A DNA stretch of 25,004 bases from Lachnospiraceae bacterium (GTDB taxonomy: Bacteria > Bacillota > Clostridia > Lachnospirales > Lachnospiraceae). The stretch spans positions 1-25,004 of the forward strand of contig VSNQ01000065.1 in NCBI GenBank assembly GCA_009774395.1, written 5' to 3'. Below, one piece after another: positions 9,338-16,631 of the stretch. The translations under genes and the position numbers were made by a program. Below the pieces are notes generated by a model that saw only the letters and a program-made list of their open reading frames with translations, had not been told where the DNA came from and searched no databases. Positions within the stretch are counted from its first letter, which is position 1. Each line of letters begins with the position of its first letter.

Positions 9338-10483
9338 ATGGGACTTGACTTTAGTAAGACGGCACAACAGTCAGTGGTGACAACACCGCCGGCTGCAAAG
9401 AACGAGATTGAAGTGGTGGAAAGCTATGATATTGTGGCAGATAGGCAGGAGATGAATACGCGTCTGGTGGATTCGCCGGAGGTGGATGCCCTTGTCAGCA
9501 CCATTGAGATTAACAACCTAGAAACTATTGTATCCTTCGGCGCAGAAGCAGCAGAGGAGATTTCAAAGGCATCGGATGTAATACTTAATAGTATGAATAT
9601 GTCGCAAATAGATGATTCCAGTGAAATGCTAGGAACGCTTGCCAAGATTATGGATAAATTTGATGTGGATGAACTCAAAGATAATCCGGGATTTTTGGAT
9701 AAGCTCTTTGGCAATATGCGAAAACAACTGGATAAGATTTTAGCAAAATATCATACTATGGGAGAGGAAGTGGATAAAATCTATATCCAACTCAAGCAGT
9801 ATGAAAATGAAATTAAGCAGTCAAACCGTAAGTTAAATCAAATGTTTGACGCCAATGTAGAATATTATCATCAATTGGTGAAATATATTCTGGCAGGTGA
9901 GCAGGGCTGCCGTGAACTAGAGACATATATTGCGCAGCGTGAGCAGGATATGGCAGCAAGCGGTGATACGTCCATCCAGTTTGAAATACAGTCATTAAAT
10001 CAGGCGCTGATGATGCTCGAGCAGCGTACACAAGATTTGCGTACCGCAGAGAGTGTTGCAATGCAGTCAATTCCAATGATCAAGACAATGGAGTTTAGCA
10101 ATATGAACCTTGTTCGGAAAATTAATTCAGCGTTTATTATTACGCTGCCGGTATTTAAACAGGGGATTGCACAGGCGATATTATTAAAGCGTCAGCGGAT
10201 TCAGGCGGATGCATTAACGGCGCTCGACGAGAGAACCAATGAGATGTTAATTAAAAACGCGCAGAATACTGTGGAGCAGTCTAAGCGTACCGCGCAGCTT
10301 GCTTCGGGCAGCTCTGTAAAAATTGAAACGCTCGAAAACACATGGAAAACTATTGTTGATGGTATAGATGAAACAAAACGGATTCAAGATGATGCAAGGA
10401 AAAAGCGTATTGAAGATCAGGCGCGCCTTGACCAAATCAAAAAGGAATTCAACCAAAAGTTTCATATGCCCGCAGCAAAGTAA
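9338..10483 (+). CDS. TelA/YceH-like toxic anion resistance protein
   Basis: A 381-residue protein with the character of the TelA family (tellurite/toxic anion resistance, Bacillus YceH): an Asp/Glu-rich N-terminus, then long, almost continuous helices with coiled-coil potential (about 105-175 and 190-250), the conserved segment MQSIPMIKTMEFSNMN, and a charged helical tail. It has no membrane segment and should be cytoplasmic. The AGGAG at 9321-9325 lies 12 bases before the ATG and overlaps the end of the intergenic gap, with only 20 bases after the yceG-like stop, so co-transcription is very likely. The family is genetically tied to TerD and YceG proteins in resistance to tellurite, phage and envelope or metal stress; its exact activity is not established. 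Confidence 0.85.
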   Translation: MGLDFSKTAQQSVVTTPPAAKNEIEVVESYDIVADRQEMNTRLVDSPEVDALVSTIEINNLETIVSFGAEAAEEISKASDVILNSMNMSQIDDSSEMLGTLAKIMDKFDVDELKDNPGFLDKLFGNMRKQLDKILAKYHTMGEEVDKIYIQLKQYENEIKQSNRKLNQMFDANVEYYHQLVKYILAGEQGCRELETYIAQREQDMAASGDTSIQFEIQSLNQALMMLEQRTQDLRTAESVAMQSIPMIKTMEFSNMNLVRKINSAFIITLPVFKQGIAQAILLKRQRIQADALTALDERTNEMLIKNAQNTVEQSKRTAQLASGSSVKIETLENTWKTIVDGIDETKRIQDDARKKRIEDQARLDQIKKEFNQKFHMPAAK

Positions 10484-10527
10484 ATATAAAAATTATTTAA
10501 TATTTTAAATCTAAGGAGGGTGAATTT

Positions 10528-11109
10528 ATGCCAATTAATTTATCAAAAGGACAGAAAGTAGATTTAACAAAAGGAAATCCAGGGTTAAAGAAAATCATGG
10601 TCGGTTTGGGATGGGACGTAAATACGTTTGATTCTGGCGCTGATTTTGACTTGGACGCTGCGGCATTTATGGTAGGAGAAAACGGGAAATGCCCGACGGA
10701 AAAAGAGTTTGTTTTCTATGGAAATCTAGAACATGCGAGCGGATCTGTAAAACATATGGGTGACAATTTGACTGGTGAAGGTGAAGGCGATGATGAGCAG
10801 ATACAAGTTGACCTCAGTCTGATTCCGGCAAATGTTACAAGGATTGCCTTTACGGTAACGATTTATGATTCTGATGTGCGCAGGCAGAATTTTGGTCAAG
10901 TATCCAATGCTTTTATTCGCATTGTAGATGATGTAACAGGAACAGAGTTGATTCACTACGACTTAGGCGAGGATTTCTCAATAGAAACTGCGGTTGTTGT
11001 CGGTGAACTTTATCGGCATAACGGTGAGTGGAAATTTAATGCAATCGGAAGTGGTTTCCAAGGCGGATTGGCTGCGCTATGCGGACATTATGGAATTGAA
11101 GTAGCATAA
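10528..11109 (+). CDS. TerD-family calcium-binding stress protein (copy 1)
   Basis: A 193-residue single-domain TerD protein. AAGGAGGGTG lies directly upstream. Diagnostic features are the N-terminal SKGQKVDLTK, GLGWDVN, the acidic FDLDAAAF motif, GDNLTGEGEGDDEQ, and the C-terminal GEWKFNAIGSGFQGGL. In characterised TerD proteins the acidic loops bind Ca2+. It is cytoplasmic. It lies 44 bases after telA and is very similar to the next gene across the whole length, indicating tandem duplication. Members act in tellurite and oxidative stress resistance and are thought to form metal-sensing complexes near the membrane with TerC, TelA or related partners. Confidence 0.93.
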   Translation: MPINLSKGQKVDLTKGNPGLKKIMVGLGWDVNTFDSGADFDLDAAAFMVGENGKCPTEKEFVFYGNLEHASGSVKHMGDNLTGEGEGDDEQIQVDLSLIPANVTRIAFTVTIYDSDVRRQNFGQVSNAFIRIVDDVTGTELIHYDLGEDFSIETAVVVGELYRHNGEWKFNAIGSGFQGGLAALCGHYGIEVA

Positions 11110-11209
11110 GAAGTTATTTTTCTATTATTTTTGAATATAATGTTCATAATATTTTATTTGTATCATGTTATTTTAGCACAGTATTAATTATATTTTGGAG
11201 GGAAAAGAA

Positions 11210-11791
11210 ATGCCGATTAGTTTAAAAAAGGGGCAGAAGGTAAGTCTTACAAAGGATAATCCAGGACTGTCAAAGGTAGTAGTCGGTTTAGGCTGGGATG
11301 TTAACGCATTTGACACAGGCGGAAGTTTTGACTTGGATGCCGCAGCATTTTTGTTAACGGACAGTGGGAAAGTATCTTCACAGGCAGATTTTGTATTCTT
11401 TAACAGCCCAAAACACGCATCAGGAGGCGTGGAACATCTGGGAGATAATCTGACTGGCGAGGGAGAAGGCGATGACGAACAGATTAAAGTGGATTTGTCA
11501 TTGGTTCCTGCAAATATTACAAGAATTGCCTTTACAGTAACAATATATGAAGCCGAACAGCGCCGTCAAAATTTTGGTCAGGTTAACAATGCATTTATCC
11601 GAATTTATAATGAATTAACGGGGGAAGAAATTTTGCGTTATGATTTAGGCGAGGATTTCTCTATTGAAACCGCAGCAATTTTTGGAGAATTGTATAAAAA
11701 TAATAACGAGTGGAAGTTTAATGCAATTGGAAGCGGTTTCCAAGGCGGACTCGGTGCGCTCTGCGCTAATTATGGGATTGATGCAGAGTAG
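11210..11791 (+). CDS. TerD-family calcium-binding stress protein (copy 2)
   Basis: A 193-residue TerD protein. I start at the ATG at 11210 (MPISLKKG), with GGAGGG just upstream; an in-frame TTG at 11195 overlaps that ribosome site and is not credible. It carries the same signatures as copy 1: GLGWDVN, FDLDAAAF, GDNLTGEGEGDDEQIKVDL, NFGQVNNAFIRI and NEWKFNAIGSGFQGGL. It is the closest relative of copy 1 in the window. The 100-base AT-rich gap before it (11110-11209) is longer than the other gaps in the cluster and could hold a secondary promoter, but no clean -35/-10 pair is visible. Confidence 0.93.
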   Translation: MPISLKKGQKVSLTKDNPGLSKVVVGLGWDVNAFDTGGSFDLDAAAFLLTDSGKVSSQADFVFFNSPKHASGGVEHLGDNLTGEGEGDDEQIKVDLSLVPANITRIAFTVTIYEAEQRRQNFGQVNNAFIRIYNELTGEEILRYDLGEDFSIETAAIFGELYKNNNEWKFNAIGSGFQGGLGALCANYGIDAE

Positions 11792-11868
11792 AAGACTGCA
11801 CAGAACAAAGATTGATACAGATTGGAACGAATGCAGATGAAAATCTGCGAAGAATTAGGAGGAAAAAA

Positions 11869-12456
11869 ATGTCAATTAGCTTACAAAAAGGACAGAAGGT
11901 AAGTTTGACGAAAGAGAATGCAGGGCTTTCTAAAGTAATCGTTGGCTTGGGTTGGGATGAGGTGCAGCAAAAAAGAGGGTTTTTTGCGCCAAAACCGCAG
12001 CCAATCGACTGCGATGCATCAGCATTTTTGCTGAAAAACGGGAAGTTGACTGACCCAAAGGACGTAGTGTTTTTTAATAATTTGCGGCACGAATCAGGAA
12101 CAGTACAGCATATGGGTGATAATTTAACAGGTGCTGGAGAAGGGGATGACGAGCAGATTATGGTAGATCTTGCTAAAATTCCAAGTGAGTATGATCGCAT
12201 TGTATTGGTTGTAACAATTTATCAGGCAGTGCAGCGCAAACAGCATTTTGGATTAATTCAAAATGCGTTTATCCGTCTGGTAGATGCAAGCAAAAATACA
12301 GAGATGTGCAAATACAGCTTGACAGATGATTATTCTGGCATGACAGCGATGATATTCGGCGAAGTCTATAGACATAATGGCGAGTGGAAATTTAATGCCA
12401 TTGGGCAGGGAACAAACGACCCCGGACTGCCGGAATTGGTAGAACGGTATCGTTAA
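11869..12456 (+). CDS. Divergent TerD-family protein (copy 3)
   Basis: A 195-residue TerD protein. The ATG at 11869 (MSISLQKG) follows AGGAGG; longer frames back to 11812 lack a ribosome site. It keeps GLGWD and GDNLTGAGEGDDEQ, but differs from the first two copies. There is an insertion, EVQQKRGFFAPKPQP, between GLGWD and the first acidic loop, which reads IDCDASAF instead of FDLDAAAF, and the C-terminus ends GQGTNDPGLPELVERYR rather than the GSGFQGGL form. The D-x-D calcium ligands are retained. Having two close copies plus one divergent copy resembles the B. subtilis yceC-yceD-yceE arrangement and suggests a hetero-oligomer. Confidence 0.92.
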   Translation: MSISLQKGQKVSLTKENAGLSKVIVGLGWDEVQQKRGFFAPKPQPIDCDASAFLLKNGKLTDPKDVVFFNNLRHESGTVQHMGDNLTGAGEGDDEQIMVDLAKIPSEYDRIVLVVTIYQAVQRKQHFGLIQNAFIRLVDASKNTEMCKYSLTDDYSGMTAMIFGEVYRHNGEWKFNAIGQGTNDPGLPELVERYR

Positions 12457-12530
12457 GTATCGTTATTTTTATATGGTTATTTAAGTAAATATTGTGCCTG
12501 CGTGCGCCCCAATTGGCAGGTGAGGCAAGA

Positions 12531-15233
12531 ATGGAGATTATTATGAAAATAAAAGGACTAACAGATGAGGAGGTACGCGTAGCGCGCGAGAAGCATGGCT
12601 CAAACGCGATACCTGATTCCGAACCGACAACTTTTCTGGAAGCGTTTAAGGAAACGTTTGGCGACCCGATGATTCGGATTCTGCTTGTGATTGCAGCGAT
12701 TATGATTGGTATGTTTTTCTTGGGATATGCCGAGATTTATGAGCCGGTGGGAACGATTGTGGCAGTATTGATTGTTGCTTTTGTATCGGCAAAAACCAGC
12801 GTCGCAAGTGACACAAAGTACCGAGAATTAAAGGACAGTACCAAAAAAGATACTTGTAAGGTTTACCGCAATGGCATGGTAACAGTGATTGATGTCGATG
12901 ATGTTGTCGTAGGGGATAAAGTCTTATTGCAGTCAGGTGATAAAATACCGGCAGATGGTGTATTGGTTGATGGTGATTTGCGTGTAGACAATTCCGCATT
13001 AAATGGTGAGGCAGAGGAATGTAAAAAAACCGCGATAGAGCATACGGAGTTAAAGGCAGCGGAGAACGTAGCGGATTTTCCAGATGAAATCACAGGCGAC
13101 ACCTTTGTGGACAAGCATTCTTTATTTCGCGGCGCGGTTGTATTTGACGGCGAAGGTGTGCTGGATGTGCGCAGAGTCGGCTTAAAAACCATTATGGGTA
13201 AAATGGCAGAAGAAATGCAGGAGGACGAACCAGACTCTCCGCTAAAGGTGAAACTGGCAAAGCTTGCAGGACAGATTTCGACTTTCGGTTATATTGGTGC
13301 AGTTGTAATTGCTGTGTTGTATATGATTTTCTTTGTTGTAGATGCTGGCGGAATTTCTGAGTATTTTATGAATGACTGGTCAGATATTCTGCAAAATGTC
13401 ATTCAGGCAGTTACGCTGGCAATTGTAATTATTGTCTGTGCAGTTCCGGAGGGTCTGCCGTTAATGATTTCACTGGTACTAATGCAGAATACCAGTAAAA
13501 TGCTGGATCACAATGTATTGGTGCGCAAGGCGGAAGGTATTGAAACGGCTGGTTCGCTGAATATTTTATTTAGTGATAAAACAGGTACGATTACAAAAGG
13601 AATGCTGGAAGTTGTTGAGTTCTTTACAGCACAGGGTGAAACCATTCCAATGGATCAACTAAAAAATACTGGCAAGATAAAGAGTCTGCTGGATGTCGCA
13701 ATCGGCAAAAATACTGCTTCTATGTTTGACGGAGAGCATAGAGTAATCGGCGGCAATGCAACCGATCAGGCGTTGATGAAATTTATCGGTGAGGATACCT
13801 TTAATATGCTTGTGTCAAATAAAGAGTGCGAAGTAACAGCTTCACAAGGTTTTAATTCCGCAAATAAATTTAGCCAAGCACAGATTAAGAGTCTTGGAAA
13901 AACATTTTACAAAGGTGCGCCAGAGCGGTTCTTGGTGTCAGCGAAAAAGGCGCTTGATAAAAATGGAAATGAAGTTCCGCTAAATCTGGATGCATTGAAT
14001 AAGAAGATTAACGAGCTCGCATCCAGAGCAATGCGTGTGCTGGCATTTGGCTATTCTACAAAGAATCTTGTGGAAAATAAAATTAATGAAGACGTTGTGT
14101 TAATTGGTCTTGTTGCGATTCGTGATGATGTGCGTCCGGAAGCAAGAGAAGCGATTGCGGAAGTGAAAAAAGCAGGGATTCAAGTTGTTATGATTACCGG
14201 TGACAGGTTGGAAACGGCTGTATCTATTGCAAAGGATGCAGGACTGATTACAACCGATGCGGACAGAGCATTGACTTCAGCAGACTTAAATGCGATGTCT
14301 GATGAGCAGGTTAAGGCGATTATTCCCAATATCCGCGTAATTGCACGTGCACTGCCGACCGATAAATCAAGAATGGTACGGCTGTGTCAGGAGATGAATC
14401 TTGTGGTAGGCATGACGGGTGACGGTGTAAACGACTCTCCGGCACTCAAACGTGCAGATGTCGGCTTCGCAATGGGCAGCGGAACCGAAGCAGCCAAAGA
14501 AGCTGGAAAAATTGTAATTTTGGATGACAACTTTAAGTCGATTAAGGATGCGATCTGGTATGGAAGAACGATTTATCACAATATTTTAAAGTTCTGTAAA
14601 TTCCAGCTTGTGATAAATGTCACAGCGGTTATTGTCAGTGCGATTGCACCGTTTTTCGGCGTGGAGGAGCCGCTCAAGGTTACGCATTTATTGTTTGTTA
14701 ACCTTGTAATGGATGGATTGGGTGCGATTATGCTTGGAAACGAGCCGGCACTTGAAAAATATATGTCCGAGAAACCAAGACGCCGCGATGAAAGCATTAT
14801 CAGCAAAAAGATGATGGCGCAGATATTAATTATGGGTGCATGGATGACGATTATCAGTTTTGTATATCTAAAACATCCGTTCTTTGCAGAGAACTATGAT
14901 ATGTTCGATACCGAAGAACAGCATCTGACAGGCTATTTTGTACTGTTTATTGTCGGCGCATTGTTTAACGGCTTTAATGTAAGGGATGACGGTTTTGGCA
15001 TCTTTAAAGGACTCAATGAAAATACAGGCTTTTTAAAGGTATTCTTTACAATTATATTGGTGCAGGCAGCAATTGTAAATGCGGCATTAATACCAATTCC
15101 GGTGTTTGAATGGATTGGAAATATGTTTAGCTGCGTACCGTTTAGCTTGATGGGTTGGATTGCTGTGGTACTGCTGGCAGTAACAATGATTCCGGTAGAC
15201 TTATTGCGCAAGTGCGTAATGGGCAGGGGATAA
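12531..15233 (+). CDS. Calcium-transporting P-type ATPase, PMCA-like (P2B)
   Basis: A 900-residue ATP-driven cation pump in the cytoplasmic membrane. The ATG at 12531 is preceded by AGGTGAGG (12518-12525); the ATG at 12543 is too far from it. Key motifs: phosphorylation site DKTGT (Asp349), FYKGAPERF in the nucleotide domain, GDGVNDSP (Asp631), and PEGLP in M4 (Glu307). The M5 segment KFCKFQLVINVTAVIV and M6 NLVMDGLGA (Asn724, Asp728) are close to plasma-membrane Ca2+-ATPases, which have one Ca2+ site. The actuator loop reads NGEAEE where TGES is usual, so the Thr of the TGE motif is Asn. It lies 74 bases after the third TerD gene and ends the cluster. Export of Ca2+ is the most likely role; Mn2+ or another divalent ion cannot be excluded. 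Confidence 0.92.
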   Translation: MEIIMKIKGLTDEEVRVAREKHGSNAIPDSEPTTFLEAFKETFGDPMIRILLVIAAIMIGMFFLGYAEIYEPVGTIVAVLIVAFVSAKTSVASDTKYRELKDSTKKDTCKVYRNGMVTVIDVDDVVVGDKVLLQSGDKIPADGVLVDGDLRVDNSALNGEAEECKKTAIEHTELKAAENVADFPDEITGDTFVDKHSLFRGAVVFDGEGVLDVRRVGLKTIMGKMAEEMQEDEPDSPLKVKLAKLAGQISTFGYIGAVVIAVLYMIFFVVDAGGISEYFMNDWSDILQNVIQAVTLAIVIIVCAVPEGLPLMISLVLMQNTSKMLDHNVLVRKAEGIETAGSLNILFSDKTGTITKGMLEVVEFFTAQGETIPMDQLKNTGKIKSLLDVAIGKNTASMFDGEHRVIGGNATDQALMKFIGEDTFNMLVSNKECEVTASQGFNSANKFSQAQIKSLGKTFYKGAPERFLVSAKKALDKNGNEVPLNLDALNKKINELASRAMRVLAFGYSTKNLVENKINEDVVLIGLVAIRDDVRPEAREAIAEVKKAGIQVVMITGDRLETAVSIAKDAGLITTDADRALTSADLNAMSDEQVKAIIPNIRVIARALPTDKSRMVRLCQEMNLVVGMTGDGVNDSPALKRADVGFAMGSGTEAAKEAGKIVILDDNFKSIKDAIWYGRTIYHNILKFCKFQLVINVTAVIVSAIAPFFGVEEPLKVTHLLFVNLVMDGLGAIMLGNEPALEKYMSEKPRRRDESIISKKMMAQILIMGAWMTIISFVYLKHPFFAENYDMFDTEEQHLTGYFVLFIVGALFNGFNVRDDGFGIFKGLNENTGFLKVFFTIILVQAAIVNAALIPIPVFEWIGNMFSCVPFSLMGWIAVVLLAVTMIPVDLLRKCVMGRG

Positions 15234-15322
15234 AATACTATAGGACAATAGATAGAAGGACAAGAGCGTGCCGGATAGGCATTTTTGAGAAATGAATAAG
15301 GTAATAAATAGCAGATAGGAAT

Positions 15323-15367
15323 AAAAAAGAGATGCTGACCATGTGGTAAGGGTGAGCATCTCTTTTT
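15323..15367 (+). terminator. Rho-independent terminator after the Ter/Ca2+-ATPase cluster
   Basis: AAAAAGAGATGCTGACC and GGTGAGCATCTCTTTTT form a 17-bp stem with one mismatch and a nine- to ten-base loop, followed by a T tract. The A tract on the upstream side makes it potentially bidirectional. It lies about 90 bases after the ATPase stop. Confidence 0.9.
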
Positions 15368-15598
15368 GTGCGTATGGGAAGAACCATTTTGAATCTGGTT
15401 ATATGCAAGGCCTCTCATTTTATGTGTATGTGGAAAAATTATAGAAGGGGCTGTTACAATTAGATTTGATTAAATAAGATAAAGTATAAAATGCATCATG
15501 GTGTTCTCAATATTTTGTAAATCTCTTCAACAATGCGACATCTGCGTATAAAATAAACCTGTATTTGGTAAATATGGATAATTTGCACAAAAAATTGG
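15368..15598. other. AT-rich intergenic stretch with no visible gene
   Basis: The 231 bases between the terminator and the first GTTAGT operator contain no open frame with a ribosome site and no strong hairpin. Nothing could be assigned. Confidence 0.6.
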
Positions 15599-15646
15599 GT
15601 TAGTATTCCCTAACATATTAGTTAGTATGATGAAACTACAGTTAGT
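15599..15646 (+). promoter_or_regulatory. Upstream GTTAGT-type operator cluster of the feo locus
   Basis: GTTAGT-ATTC-CCTAAC (15599-15614) is a 16-bp dyad with one mismatch. Two further GTTAGT half-sites start at 15621 and 15641, exactly 20 bases apart, i.e. about two helical turns and on the same DNA face. They lie just upstream of the strongest promoter in the region. See the perfect copy at 15697-15712. Confidence 0.6.
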
Positions 15647-15659
15647 TGTAGTAAAATCA

Positions 15660-15688
15660 TTGACAAAGGCTGTAAGGAGTCATATTAT
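15660..15688 (+). promoter_or_regulatory. Likely sigma-A promoter of the feo operon
   Basis: TTGACA (15660-15665) and TATTAT (15683-15688) are separated by 17 bases, the best promoter match in the window. Transcription would begin near 15695, directly in the operator at 15697-15712, giving a leader of more than 300 bases before the first feoA. Confidence 0.65.
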
Positions 15689-15696
15689 AATATATG

Positions 15697-15712
15697 GTTA
15701 GTGAATACTAAC
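15697..15712 (+). promoter_or_regulatory. Perfect operator dyad GTTAGT-N4-ACTAAC at the feo start site
   Basis: GTTAGTGAATACTAAC is a perfect inverted repeat with four central bases, placed eight bases after the -10 box, where a bound repressor would block transcription. The half-sites GTTAG/CTAAC also occur in DtxR/IdeR-type iron boxes, but with much closer spacing there. An iron-responsive repressor is inferred from the downstream genes. Confidence 0.65.
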
Positions 15713-15728
15713 TATTATTGAATATAGG

Positions 15729-15760
15729 GGTGCCTGACAAAGTCTGGCATCTATTATTTC
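15729..15760 (+). terminator. Hairpin between two feo operators (possible attenuator)
   Basis: TGCC-T-GAC-AAA-GTC-T-GGCA forms a short stem with one T-T mismatch at about 15731-15749, followed by the T-rich stretch TCTATTATTTC. It could be a weak terminator or attenuator in the feo leader, about 35 bases after the predicted start. Confidence 0.35.
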
Positions 15761-15769
15761 ACATATTTG

Positions 15770-15785
15770 GTTAGTTAAAACTAAT
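15770..15785 (+). promoter_or_regulatory. Third GTTAGT-type dyad in the feo leader
   Basis: GTTAGT-TAAA-ACTAAT matches the same 16-bp layout as the perfect operator, with one mismatch at the last base. It lies about 75 bases downstream of the predicted start, suggesting either repressor looping or a second, weaker promoter nearby. Confidence 0.5.
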
Positions 15786-15911
15786 ACATATTCTAAAGAA
15801 AGTAATCGACAGAATAAATTGTTCAAAAGAAATTTATTCTGCCAAATGCTAAAGTTTGCTAATAACATTGCACAATTTGGTAAAATTTATTGCTCGAAAG
15901 TGTATTCAACT

Positions 15912-16017
15912 GTGAATTTGTGTTGAAACGTCACAAATTCGCGACACCAAAAATGTCGTATGGTAATAGGGTGGAAATTAATATTCTACCCGCGTTCCTA
16001 ACAAAAACGTTTCGGAA
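15912..16017 (+). ncRNA. Hairpin-rich 5' leader before feoA
   Basis: Several stems follow each other directly: GAATTTGTG/CACAAATTC (15914-15922 with 15932-15940, nine-base loop), CGAC/GTCG (about 15942-15958), GGGTGG/CTACCC (about 15969-15991, one G-T pair) and TTCC/GGAA just before the ribosome site. The first stem is perfect. This may be a regulatory RNA or only a structured leader. No known riboswitch consensus, including the NiCo type, was recognised. Confidence 0.35.
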
Positions 16018-16031
16018 TGGAGGAACATATA

Positions 16032-16241
16032 ATGCCGCTTACATTGGCAAAAATAGGAGAAGAGAACATTATCAAAAAAATTGGAGGAAAGCAGGAAGTC
16101 AAGACACATTTGGAGAACCTCGGTTTTGTCGTGGGAGGGGTAGTCACGGTGGTAAATGCTATGGGAGGCAATGTTATTGTAAGTGTGAAGGACTCTCGTA
16201 TCGCGGTTAGCAGGGAGATGGCGCAGAAGATTATGGTTTAA
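16032..16241 (+). CDS. feoA: FeoA-domain protein (first copy)
   Basis: A 69-residue protein with a FeoA-type SH3-like domain. The ATG at 16032 follows GGAGG by about seven bases; an in-frame ATG at 16017 would overlap that site. The pattern HLENLGFVVGGVVTVVNAMGGNVIVSVKDSRIAVSREMA matches FeoA order (helix with LGF, then strands, then the R-x-A-h-s end), though it lacks the usual PLGDPI segment. FeoA proteins are small cytoplasmic partners of the ferrous iron transporter FeoB. Two adjacent feoA genes followed by feoB are common in Clostridia. The 133-base gap to the second feoA contains no obvious terminator. Confidence 0.88.
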   Translation: MPLTLAKIGEENIIKKIGGKQEVKTHLENLGFVVGGVVTVVNAMGGNVIVSVKDSRIAVSREMAQKIMV

Positions 16242-16374
16242 GCTAAATGTTAATAAAAGCTAAGGAACTGTAAAAGCATTAACTTAGCAGATGACACAGG
16301 ATAAATCTTTTTTGCAAGGCGGAGATGTTCAGGCATTTTCGGCATAATATTATGAAATGAGGAGGGTAACGGTA

Positions 16375-16614
16375 ATGAAAACACTGAAAGAATTAAAAGT
16401 CGGTGACACCGCCCGGGTGGTGAAGCTTTATGGAGAGGGAGCAGTCAAACGCCGAATTATGGACATGGGGCTGACGAAAGGGGTGGATGTGCAGATTCGC
16501 AAAGTGGCTCCATTAGGAGATCCGATTGAAGTAACCGTCCGTGGTTATGAACTTTCCATTAGGAAGGCGGATGCGGAGATAATTGAAGTTGAAACAGTTA
16601 GAAATAACGAATAG
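16375..16614 (+). CDS. feoA: FeoA ferrous iron transport accessory protein (second copy)
   Basis: A 79-residue classical FeoA. GAGGAGGGTAACGGTA precedes the ATG at 16375. It shows LKVGDTARVV, RRIMDMGLTKG, VAPLGDPIEVTVRGYELSIRKADAE, the usual FeoA signature including the PLGDPI motif missing from the first copy. It lies 17 bases before feoB and is surely co-transcribed. The protein probably binds the cytoplasmic part of FeoB and modulates transport. Confidence 0.95.
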   Translation: MKTLKELKVGDTARVVKLYGEGAVKRRIMDMGLTKGVDVQIRKVAPLGDPIEVTVRGYELSIRKADAEIIEVETVRNNE

Positions 16615-16631
16615 GAAGGAGAGGAATAACA

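Noticed and set aside
14933..15418. A 161-codon minus-strand frame over the 3' end of the ATPase and its terminator
   Set aside because: It runs through the terminator hairpin and mirrors the ATPase membrane segments; no ribosome site or family match.
15912..16017. Known metal riboswitch (NiCo type) before feoA
   Set aside because: The conserved junction sequences of that class were not found; only generic stems are visible.
15890..16210. A 106-codon open frame across the feo leader and first feoA
   Set aside because: It overlaps feoA in another frame, has no ribosome site and its translation shows no domain pattern; the feoA frame is clearly the coding one.
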